64,000 nt of DNA. Origin: Trochalopteron elliotii (lineage: Eukaryota; Chordata; Aves; Passeriformes; Leiothrichidae). This document shows, one piece after another, positions 48,531 to 58,799 of this stretch. Each line of letters starts with the position of its first letter. Within the stretch, counting starts at the first letter, position 1. The stretch is from the NCBI GenBank assembly GCA_024734555.1, contig JANPWX010000480.1, positions 986,621 to 1,050,620 of the forward strand, in the 5' to 3' direction. The position numbers were made by a program, and so were the translations under genes. The notes below the pieces were generated by a model. That model worked only from the letters and a program-made list of their open reading frames with translations. It did not search any database and was not told the origin of the DNA.

Positions 48531-48583
48531 CCAATATAAATACACATTTATATTGGAATACAGATTCCAATATACATTGGAAT
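48531..48583. repeat. Two consecutive perfect hairpins
   Basis: CCAATATAAAT (48531-48541), loop ACAC, then its exact complement (48546-48556). Eight bases later ATTCCAAT (48564-48571), loop ATAC, then ATTGGAAT (48576-48583). Both have 4-base loops and share a CCAATATA core, so one may be a diverged duplicate of the other. Confidence 0.88.
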
Positions 48584-48933
48584 TACAGATCTCTGTCAAA
48601 CCCACATTCCACATCAGCTCTCTGCAGATTTTAGTTTGCCCTGATGGTGGAGAGTGGGTGAAACAAACCTCACCTAGCCCAGAGCCTGATCTGCCAGGAG
48701 CTGCAGAGAACATTTGTGCTCCTCCTTTGACATTCACTTCCAAGAAGAGCATCAATTGCTTCTCCCAGAAATTAGTGCACATTAAAAATCCAGGAGGAAC
48801 AAAAACATTTCAGCAGATTCTGCCTGTTCCTCCCCACAGGCACCATCAGGGGCTGAGGAATCACACCAGGCTCCTGATGGAGCTGCCCAGTGAGCAGAAA
48901 AGATCCATGGACAGAAAAGGAATTGGGATGATT
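48584..48933. other. Non-coding DNA, no gene seen
   Basis: A 150-codon frame (48520-48972) runs through this stretch and into the alpha LTR, where it stops. It also crosses the two hairpins. No family features are present, so it is read as a chance frame. Confidence 0.5.
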
Positions 48934-48939
48934 CTGGAC

Positions 48940-49239
48940 TGTAGCCCAGGTTTTGTACCTGAGGTGTTTTAGTTTTCTAAAATTCCTTTCCCAAAGAATT
49001 TTCTGTAAACAAGAAAAGTGTTTTTGTAAACTGTAACTTTGTTTTCATTCCTTTCCCTAGGAGGGACTCCTTGCTGTCCCTCTGCTCTGACCAGTGTGAG
49101 TGAAGAGGTTTGTCTTTGTGTCACCAATCCAACTGCTCTGTGTGGAATAGTATAAAAGGAGACACATCCCAAAAATCAAGGAGTCATTTTCAACCTTCTG
49201 AAGTCAGAGTCTGTGTTGTTGTAGTATAAAACAACGTCA
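48940..49239 (+). mobile_element. Solo LTR, family alpha, copy 3
   Basis: This 300-bp element begins TGTAGCCCAGG and ends AAAACAACGTCA, flanked by a perfect 6-bp repeat CTGGAC (48934-48939 and 49240-49245). A TATAAAAG box lies at 49151-49158 after a CCAAT box. With copy 1 it fixes the family ends and the 6-bp target size. No internal region is attached. Confidence 0.92.
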
Positions 49240-49245
49240 CTGGAC

Positions 49246-50858
49246 TGGGAATTTTCTTTAAGTATCTGAGGACAGGGGGGATAGAGCATCTTTGAGATGA
49301 GGGATTGGAGGGATTAATTAACCTTTTAATTAAGAAGGCAGTAGTATTTCATCTTATTTCAGTTAACAGCAACAGCCTGACCACCATTATTAGGTACAGA
49401 GACTATTGAAGGGCATCCACAATTCCCAATAAAATAATATAACATTTTAGGAATTACCAGACTGCTGGTTTTGGAAAGATCCTGCTATTGCACATCCCAA
49501 GGAAATATTGCTCCTTGTTCAGAGGATGAGGCCTCTGGATTTTCCCTGATTTCAGCAGTAGAATAAATACAGTGTGCCATGAGGAAAAGTCAATCTCATT
49601 ACTTAACTGGATTTTAGTCAATTCTCTTACATTTTACACTTAACCACAGCTCCCCAAACATATTTTTGTACCTGATACTTATTTGAAACAGCAGCTGCTT
49701 CTGATATCCCCCTTCCCTCACAGACCAGATAGTTTTAGGTAATAAATCCCCCAATGCAACATTTAATCATCTTTGCTCCCAGGTGAAGCAGGTAACTGAA
49801 TGAAGGTAGCTCAAACCTAGATTTTTGTGGCATTTCCTGTACTAAATACTTATTTAATATTATAATTATGCTATTTAGCATTTACACCCTGCCCATTCAT
49901 TAATTATTTTAGCAGGACTAAGACTATACCAAAAACTTGCTGTTCAGTTATGAAAAACTAGAATTATATTTAAGACTCTTCAGGACCTCCAGCAAAACAA
50001 TAACCAACCAAAATATATAACAAACCAAAACAATAGCCAAACAAAAAGAATGCCAGCCAGCTGTAAGATTGCAAACAAAGATTGCAACAAAAAGCAATTG
50101 AATTGTAATCCTTAAACATCACTTTCAATATACTGCCAAACACTGGGTTAATTATCAAAGTTATTATGCACCCCACATCTTTCAGAGCCACAAAAATAAT
50201 TGAATTTTCATGTGGAAATATCAGCTGCAACGAATATCACCACTAGATATTGAAAAAAGAAAATTAATTATTTAAATGCACGAGACCAGCATGCTCAGAC
50301 AGACAACAAAGGAGTTGAGTGAAAAATGCATAACAGCATTTCCATGTTTCATTTTTTATGCTGTATTTAATGAGAAAAATACATTGCAAGATATCAGCTG
50401 TGAAAAAATGGTACAAATTCATGGTAATTTAATGGGCCTGGAGAAGGAAATGGGAGTGGCAACAACGTTTTGAACAGCAGCAAGTCTCTGTGAAACCTTT
50501 CCTAAATCTGCAAGGGAGAAACTCTTATACAGGGCAGAGAACTCACACCCTGGAGTCATCCTGCCCACTAAAGCCAATCAAAAAATAAAATCAGATGGAT
50601 AATCCCTTTCATTTAAAAGGGCAGGGATCTTTGGAAAAGCCAAATATTCAGATTAGTAACTCACTGCATCAGCGTTCACTGTAACAGGTTGAAAGAGGAG
50701 AAGAATGGATTCTACAAACTCCCACTTCCATTAAGTTTCCATTGTTTTGGGAGCAATACAGAGACAAACCCTTTTCCAAGTTCAGGCCTTGTCTGCCCCT
50801 AGAAATCTGCTGAATGAACCTGGGCTTACCTTTCCTATCACTGCTCTTTGCTGCTTTA
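49246..50858. other. Non-coding AT-rich DNA, no gene seen
   Basis: An A/C-rich patch (CCAACCAAAATATATAACAA-like) lies at about 49990-50050. No gene or transposon boundary was recognised. Confidence 0.5.
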
Positions 50859-51073
50859 GGTTTTTTGTTTGTTTTGGTTGGAGGTTTTTGTTTTTTTTTT
50901 TTTTTTTTTTGGTGTTTTTGTTTTTTTGGTTTGTTTTTTTGTTTTGTTTGGGTTTTTTAGGGTTTTTTTTTTTTGGTTTTTTTTTTTTTTTTGGTGGGGG
51001 TTTTGTGTTTGTTTGTTCTTGGCTTTTTTCCCCCCCTGCTTTTTATCCCTGTTAACAGGTTTTTTTTTCCCCT
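50859..51073. repeat. Long G/T-rich tract with T-runs
   Basis: About 215 bases, almost only T and G on the plus strand, with T-runs of up to about 22. It produces phenylalanine-rich artefact frames. It could be a decayed poly(T)/(GTTT)n array or simple expansion; no retroposon body was found beside it. Confidence 0.88.
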
Positions 51074-54028
51074 GTTAATCATTGCAAATGGTGTTTGGAA
51101 TGATTGACGTGAGATTATTTGAAGTCATGAATTACAGTGCAAGAAAAATTAAACTACACAAAGTCTACCTAGGGCTAATCCTGGATGTTTCACCAGAAAA
51201 GGTGCACAGGCACCTCACTTCTGTGTTGGGCAGATCAGAGCCCGGCATGTTCAGAGCCTACAGAACTTCTGAGTCTGGAAGATTTCATTGACTCCTGCTG
51301 ACATTTTCAAATGTCATCATTTATTTATTAAACAACTCGAAAACAGTTTAATGGTTTAATAAATAGTGCAGGCTGACAGGCTTAAGACCCATTACACCCT
51401 CCAAAATGAATCCCCTGTGTGGCAGAACAAAACCTAAGGGACAGGTAAAAACCCACAAACTTTTCAATATTGCCTGGAACTACAGCACAACCTTAAAGAA
51501 TAAAATCTTCACACAAGCATTCAGATCAATACAGGCTGTGGACATTTCCATCTCTCAGAGGAGATGGGATAGCTCAGAATAAATATGTTCTGAAGGCCAA
51601 AAGCTCAGAGGGAAACCTTTTTCCTTCAGAAGGTTTTTGGGTAGATTGCATGTCCAGCATGGATTTGGCATTCCTGCTGAGCTCCCATGTGGGCAATCCA
51701 GTGCCCTAAAGGAAAGTCTGTACAGGGGATAACTGATCAGCTGCAGATTTTCCACATAACAAATTAATGTGGGTAGCTAACACACCAGAAATTCAGCATT
51801 TTTTTTTAACTCCTGATTTTGGATGAACCTTAATTAAGTGCTGCCACTGTGGTTATTTTATATTATGAAGAGCCTGGCCTACTGAAATGGGTGAAAAAAA
51901 TTCATGTTGATTCACATTTGTTATCTCTAAGATACTCTGAGTCCATTTCCTCAGTTTGTAGTAAAAGGAGTTTTACTCTCAAAGTTGTCAGAGCTACAGA
52001 TCCTAGTAAAGCCATGGAAGTTAATCTCACTGCTTTATTGCTTGTTTTCACTTGTCCAGCATCAAAGTGGAATAGTTTCCTTAACTGGAACATTTCCTAA
52101 CACAAGTCCCAAAGAGAACCCAGAGCTCCAGGGTCCCCAAGTGCTGCTGTCCCTGCTGTGGGACTGTCACAATTCAAACCTGGCAGCTCCTTGTCCCTCA
52201 CTGAAATGCACACTTAAAACTGAGCTGCACTCTGGCAGCAGCACAAATTTCCCAGCCTCAAGTGAGACTTTCCTCCTAAGAACAAAGTTAAGAACTTTTT
52301 CCTACCCTGTTTTCAAAGCCATAATTCTGGTGGAAGTACATAGTGCTCATTATAGCAATATTCCTGATTAAGAGAGAACTGCTGCAGCCAGTGATTTCCT
52401 CTGTGATTTATTCTGTGATAAGGAATATTAAAAACTTTTAGAACTTATTTAGTGTACTGCAGGTGACGTGTGATTGAATATCACTGGAGAACTAGATCTC
52501 CCAGAGGCTTTAATCAATACATTTTTATGTTTTCCTATCATATCTGCCTTGTTTTATTTCCTGTGAGCATGCTCTGACCATGAAGGGTAGCTGGTTATTA
52601 TTCAAGCAAATATGAAGAACTGCTGAACCCAATTACTCCTTTGCCCTTTTGATATGGAAGAAAAAAAGAAGCAAAAAAATTCTCATTCTTGCAGCATACA
52701 GAGAGAAAAAGTCAGGAATGCAAGTGCAAAATCTTCTTTATATAGAACTAGCACTGCATATTTCTATACCACCAGCAAGTAGAAAACAGGTGTAGTCCTT
52801 AGTTCACATATTGTATGCAGCTTTTCAATTTTTTTCCACCAGATGGCAGGTGAAAGTTTTCTGGTTCCATATAGAAATATGTTATGGGAAATTATACCAT
52901 TTCTACATTTCCAAGAGTTGTCTTGAGCCACACGAAATGTTTTGATCTCCTCTGATCTGCTACTTAAATATTTCAACAAATAGAACCTACAAAAAACCCC
53001 CCAGGACATAAAATGGAAAATTTCCAGGCTGCTGAACCCTCAACCAAGCTGGATTTATTAGATTCTAGAAATTGAATGGTGATATTTATTCAAATTAAAC
53101 ATATATTCAAAATAGATTTAAGCTGTATCTAATATTGCTTAATTAGAGTAATCCACAGAGAATATTTTTATCTCAGCAAGAAGATATGGAATTACATTCA
53201 GAAATCCCTGAGCAAGAGGATTTAAAAATACCTTTTGGGTTTTAAGCTGTTTTATGGTGTAAGCCATGTATTGGATCATTTCATACACATTATGTTCCTA
53301 CCTACAGCTCTGCCTTGAGCTTCATCCAAAGAGTGGCATTACCATAAAGACAGTTTGTCTGGCTAAGGATACCTAAAATGGGAGATTTAAGGCCAAGTTT
53401 ATCTTTGAAACCACATTTTTATCATGATATAGCATTTCCATGAGTTATATAAGGCACATTTACAAATAGGGTAAATGCACAACAGGATATTAAAAATTTC
53501 AAGGCAGATAATAATGTTTATATTTTTTGCATTGTAAAGAAATAACACTGAGTCTCATTTGTTTCTCCTTTCAAACAAAATCAGCAGAACCTGAGTTGTG
53601 TTATTTAAAGCTGGTCCTTTCAGCTGGAGGTTGGGCTCAATTAATCTAAGGTGCTATACAACAGGAATCTTCTATTAAATAAGGTGATCATAATTGTTCT
53701 CATCATCATTAATCCTGTTTAAAAAAAAATAAATAAAATCTATAGGTCAGAATTTGTTAAAAACATCTATAGGTCAGAACTTCTGGGGGGAAAAAAAATC
53801 CCCAAACCCTCACTAAAAGCATTAAAAGCAAACAAGTAGAACCAACCAGAATTATCACCCCAAATTATCTTTGCTTAAGGGTGTGCGTGTGCTGGTTCCC
53901 AGGTGTGGCACAGCAGTGAGTGCACAGAGTGCTCCTTTTCTCATGGCAGGACACAAACCAGGGACAGCAAATTAAGCACAGACCAAATGACTGAAGATTA
54001 ACTGGAGAACTTCATCTCACCCATTGGT
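51074..54028. other. Non-coding DNA, no gene seen
   Basis: Largely AT-rich, with a GC-richer patch at about 52100-52270 that carries a 128-codon chance frame (51985-52371). A direct repeat of ATCTATAGGTCAGAA lies near 53740 and 53766. No known repeat family was recognised. Confidence 0.5.
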
Positions 54029-54034
54029 GATCAG

Positions 54035-54366
54035 TGTGGGCCTGATATTTCTGAGAGGTTTCAGCCTGCTGGCACCTGCTAACTTTTCCCAAGGAAAAAT
54101 TTCTCAAGGAAGTTTCTTCTCCAAACAATCTTGGCAAACAACTCTCCTTTCTCAGACCAATCTTTCTCCAGGAGGTGTTTTGCTGTTTCTCTGGTGTAAC
54201 CCATGGGATCAGAGAGGTGTCGTTCCTGTTCAACAACCACGTTCAGTCTGGATGGGAACACCTTGGAAAAGGCAGTGAGAATTAGACAATAAAGCCTTTT
54301 TTCTATGCTCTTTGCCTTCTGAGATATTTGGAGTCTCTCATCTTTCTTTCATGTCCTACAGTGACA
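54035..54366 (+). mobile_element. Solo LTR, family beta, copy 3
   Basis: This 332-bp element begins TGTGGGCCTGATATTTC and ends CATGTCCTACAGTGACA, with a perfect 6-bp target duplication GATCAG (54029-54034 and 54367-54372). AATAAA lies at 54288-54293; the TATA box is not clear in this copy. The AGAGGTGTC core and the 3' end match the copy at 36843-37145. No internal region is attached. Confidence 0.92.
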
Positions 54367-54372
54367 GATCAG

Positions 54373-54921
54373 GTCAAAACAAAACTTTTACCATGGCTTT
54401 TTACTCTCCCTCTGTCCAAAACCTCTCACTGTCCTTGCTCAATAACTGATGCAGAGAAACACACAAGATTTTCCATCTAAAATCAACTTCTCACAGCTAT
54501 TCAGCTGAATAGCATTGAAGTTCCACACAGTCCTTACTTACAACTCTCTGGCTAAATAACAAACCACCTTGAAATGAGAAGAGTTTGAATTTTTATTTAT
54601 TTGTTATTTCACTGGCACCTTCAAACACAAACCTCATCCCTTCCACAAAACATTTCCCATCTGAGCTGGCAACACGCTTCAAAAGCTGCCAAGTTAGATG
54701 GTTCCAATCTCAAAATGCAGAAAACATATCAATAACTGCACTTACTATAATCACACTTAATTCTGACCCCGATGAAATAAAGCTGAAGGAGGAACTGGCA
54801 GCAAGGCAGGACTGGTTCTTTTGCCAGGCCACATTCCCTGTGAAGTCAAAAGTGAGAGGAAGAAAGTGCCCCAGAAGGTGGAAACTGCAATGGGATCCAG
54901 GCAGCAAGGAGGGACAGGAGC
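54373..54921. other. Non-coding DNA between two solo LTRs
   Basis: No gene was recognised in this spacer of about 550 bases. Frames on both strands that run into the alpha LTR (for example 113 codons at 54585-54926) end within or at the LTR and look like chance. Confidence 0.5.
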
Positions 54922-55222
54922 TGTAGCCCTGGTTCATGCCTGAGGTGTTTTGGTTTTCTGAAATTCTTTTCCCAGAGAATTTTCTGTAAACAGGAGAAAT
55001 GGTTTTGTAACTGTGACTTTGGTTTTCATTCCTTTCCCTAGGAGGGACTTCTTGATGTCCCTCTGCTCTGAGCAGTGTGAGTGAAGAGGTTTGTCTTTGT
55101 GTCACCAATCCAATTGGTCTGTGTGGAATAGTATAAAAGGGAGACACATCCCAAAACTAAAGGAGTCATTTTCAGCCTCCTGAATCTCAGAGTCTGTGTC
55201 GTTGTGGTGTAAAACAGTGTCT
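54922..55222 (+). mobile_element. Solo LTR, family alpha, copy 4
   Basis: About 301 bases beginning TGTAGCCCTGG, with CCAATCCAATTGG, TATAAAAG (about 55132) and the end GGTGTAAAACAGTGTCT. The terminal bases depart from the CA seen in copies 1 to 3 and the flanks (AGGAGC and GGATCC) do not match, so the right end is either mutated or a recombination junction. It is otherwise very close to copy 1. Confidence 0.85.
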
Positions 55223-58177
55223 GGATCCCACAGATGTGGCTGTGTTTGTCTGGAACTTGCAGCCCTGCTCACTCACACCCCGGGGCTGTGAATGCAGCTG
55301 GATTCCCAACAAGTGTGCCATAAAATCAGAAATTCTGCTTCAGCTGCTTGGCCTGAGAGAAAATCACATTCTGAACAAAGGGATGAGGCACACTGGAAGC
55401 TCTGGTAGAATCAGAGTGAAGGTGATAATGGAAAAAGAATTAAAAGCTGTTGTGTTACAATGATACTTCATTAAGTGTGGAAAGGCTGTTTGAATCAAAG
55501 AGAATGTATTTTATTCAAGGGAACGTTCTTAGGGAGTTTTCAAAGGAGCTGAAAGGAAATAGCTTTTCTATTTCAATTTTAAATAATGCAGTTCAGGAGA
55601 TAGTAATTTTTTATTAAAAATAATAAAAATTTCCTTTGATAAGAGAAGCACTTAGAAATTAGTTCTGTAAACACGTCTCACTAGAGATCGAAGCCAGATC
55701 TGATGAAAATGTTTGCTGGGTCCAGAAACAGCCAGAATACTTTTCCTATTGATCAGATGTGGAATTCAATGCATTTAATCATTTCTCCAGAAAAAGCTTT
55801 CAGCACACAAGGTACCTGCAGAGTTTCCATTTATTATTAACCAGCTCCACACTCTTCTGTCTTAAAGAACCAACTACAGCAAGTGTAACACTCGTGTTGG
55901 CTCCAGATAAAGGCAAGATATTTGTTTATTTTTGATTGTAATTAACAAATGACAAGAAACGTAGGAAAATTGACTGAAAACTGAATAAAACTGACTGAAA
56001 TTCAGGCCTTTTGACATTCTGTGGAAGTGAGCACCAAGAGCACACTAAAACCCAAAAATGGCACAGTGGGTTCACCATCACTGTGAAGAGATTCTGAGAA
56101 CTTCACCCTGAAATTTCACTTTCACTAGTATGTAGCAACTCTGGTAGGAGAAACAAACACATGTACATATAAACATACACACAAACATACATACAAACCA
56201 TAACCAAACCCTAATAACCATAAATCAGAGGGAGGCACTATATTTAGACAATCTGCCTCATGGTAAGAGGTAAAAAATTACATACATATATAAATATATA
56301 TATTAAAAATATAAATAGATATAAATAAAAATTTATAATCTGTGCTCCTCTCTACACAATCAGAGCCAACACTCATTTAGTTCCACTAGGCTGGGACTCA
56401 ACCTCATATGGACTGTAACACAATGCATAAGCTTAATTTTTATTTGGGAATAGAGGAAAGTACTAAGGAAAATTCATGAGTAATCAGGAAGCCAAAAGGA
56501 TGACATAAAAAAAAGGAGAAATGTGAAAAATCCTGTAATTTCTCTCATAACAATTGCATGCATTGTTAATCAGTGACTTTTGTTAGAGGGACAAAGGAAA
56601 ATGAGAGCATCCTCCCAAAGTAAGACATCTCTATTCAGCCTGCAGACAACTCAGCTCTCAAAAGCTGCCTGAATCTGGGGATTTGATGTCAGAGCTCTTC
56701 AGAAAAGCCATTACACCTCACAACCCTGCCAAATTTACTGCATCCCTGTCTGTGTTATGAAAAATTATTGCTGTAATGATATCTGAGAAGATCATTAAAT
56801 ACATACATATCTTTAAGACTTTGGCGTGGCTGGCTTCAACTGACATCTTTTTTGTGTGTGTTACTTTGAATTCCCTGTTTGCTCACAGGGCATGTTGGTT
56901 TTCATGGATTAAAAGGTCTCACTTGTGCAGCCATTTCTTGATGTTTTGTTCTGTTGTTTTAAACAGAATTCTTCCCACATTGCATTTCTGCTCCTCCCGT
57001 ATACAGGTGAGTAGAATTTACACAAAATTGGAGAGATATGAAGATTTTTCCATGGTAAATCTAGAAGTTGCTGGAATTTCATCTGCTTCCACCAACTCCT
57101 AACCTGCTCTAGAGTCTTGTGCATTAAAGACCAGTGGGTGAGGCACCCAGAAAAAGCTGGCAAAAGATCTGCTCCTTGTTTTTCAATTGTCCATCCACTA
57201 TCCATATGTTATGTGAGGATGTCACTGTGATTGTTTCAGAAAGGATAAAACTGACATGAAAATGCATTTCCTTACTGCTCTCCCATTTTCTCAGAACCAC
57301 TGTTACCATCTATTGAGGTTTCTTCCCACTGAAATCTCAGACTTTTCCCACCTTCACTTGGTATCACATTCCCTGAATGACTTTAGAAGTATTTTTCCTC
57401 CAGTCCAGCAGTCTGTCATTAGCACAAAGTAATCCTTCCTATAATGGTCTTTAATTGCCTCTAATTATTTTATATCTGAGTTACTGTACACTACAGGACA
57501 TTCAGAGCCATAACAATAAAATATCTTATTACAGTGGCTTATTGAGGCACTGCTGGGCTGAGACTTCTGGGAATCATTCTGGGGCCCAGCAGTGCCTGTA
57601 AATCATTCTGATTTCCCTGGGTAAGTCAATGGGGATATCACAGAAGAAACTCCACTTGTAAACTCTAACATTAAGTCCTGCTAGAACCAAAGGTATTAAA
57701 TTCCTTCATTCATTGTGCTTGGGTTAGGCTAAAGCTCCAAGAGTGAGGCAAACATCAACTGTGGCACAAAATCAATGCTTGCTTTTCTCCTAAATACCCA
57801 GCCCTGGTGACCCATAAACTCCCTGAAGGGATTTGCCCAGAAAGGTAAGCATTGCTCTGGAGTCATTGAAGTTATACACAAGCCCTGTCCTGAATTCACC
57901 ACTTTAAATCCATGATCTGGATCAAGTTTAGGGGAAGGTTATTTCTTGAAAGACAAAGATAAAAAGCAGCCTATCCTCAGCAAGATCTGAGATGGCCAAA
58001 TGGTCGTTAGAAAAGTTGTTTAATGCATTTGCTAAAGGAAAGGAAGTATTTAAAATAACAAGCCAATGATATTAACAGCAGAGGGGGGAATTTCAGAAGT
58101 ATTGAATACTACCATCAGCACAGCCTTTAAACAAATTGACTGACAACATTTTCTATTAGGAGACACAGAGCTGCCAT
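55223..58177. other. Non-coding AT-rich DNA, no gene seen
   Basis: An ACATACATA-type patch lies at about 56160-56200 and a TA/TAAA patch at about 56279-56335. Two short intervals have good splice-like ends (56967-57006 and 57802-57844) and could be non-coding RNA exons, but such matches are common by chance. No protein family was recognised. Confidence 0.5.
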
Positions 58178-58345
58178 CACAGAATCACAGAATGGTTGGG
58201 ATGGACCTTGAAAATCATCTCATTTCAACCCCTGCCATGGGCACAGACACCTTCCACCAGAGCAGGGGCTCAAATCCCCATCCAAGGTGGCCCTGAGCAC
58301 TCCCAGGGATGGGGCAGCCACAGCTTCCCTGGGCTACCTGTGTCA
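58178..58345 (-). mobile_element. CR1 LINE 3'-end fragment
   Basis: The plus strand opens with ATCACAGAATCACAGAATGG, the complement of the CR1 3' terminal repeat, then TTGGGATGGACCTTGAAAAT and CATCTCATTTCAACCCCTGC, and ends at CCCAGGGATGGGGCAGCCAC followed by AGCTTCCCTGGGC. It is well preserved, 5'-truncated to roughly 165 bases and has no reverse transcriptase sequence. Confidence 0.95.
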
Positions 58346-58559
58346 CTGTGATCAGTCTGCTGCTCCAGCTCACACACAGCTACCCTGGGAGTGCAGCCCT
58401 GAGCTCACAGGCAGTGTCACTCAGCTCTGCACACAGCAGGGACACAAAACAAATCCTTGTCCTGCTGCACACCAAGGACAACTTTCAGCCCAAAAGCACA
58501 AACAGGGGTGGGCTGGAGGGAGGGACAAGAAGGATGGAACCTCACAGCCTGCAGATGGA

Positions 58560-58799
58560 ATTGGACAATTAAACCCCAAGATGCAAATGGACCAAAACTC
58601 ATAAAAGTGTGAGACCTCATTTTCAGCCATTTTGTGTCCATTTAGTGACCATTCTTAGTCCACCTCATTGTAGCCCTGGCCAGGCTCTTGTCCTGCCCAA
58701 GGTGTACCCTAAAGGCCTTTCAATAAATCTCTACTTTATTCTCTGCCTCTGTCCAGTCTCTGTTCAGCTCAGCCCTCCCAAGGCACCAAATGACATCAG
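58560..58799 (+). mobile_element. Probable ERV LTR, 5' end unresolved
   Basis: A CATAAAAG promoter-like box near 58600 is followed by GTGTGAGACCTCATTTTCAG, then CCAAGGTGTACCCTAAAGGC, an AATAAA signal (about 58723) in TTTCAATAAATCTCTACTTT, and a GGCACCAAATGACA end. This order and wording fit avian ERVK-type LTRs that end shortly after AATAAATNNCTACTTTATT. The 5' boundary and target duplication could not be fixed. Confidence 0.55.

Noticed and set aside
48520..48972. 150-codon plus-strand frame
   Set aside because: It runs through two hairpins and stops inside an alpha LTR, and its residues match no family I know.
58160..58799. GCTGCC as target duplication enclosing the CR1 and the LTR together
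   Set aside because: The matching six bases lie before a separate CR1 insertion and after the LTR, the distance is too large for one element, and CR1 does not make such duplications.
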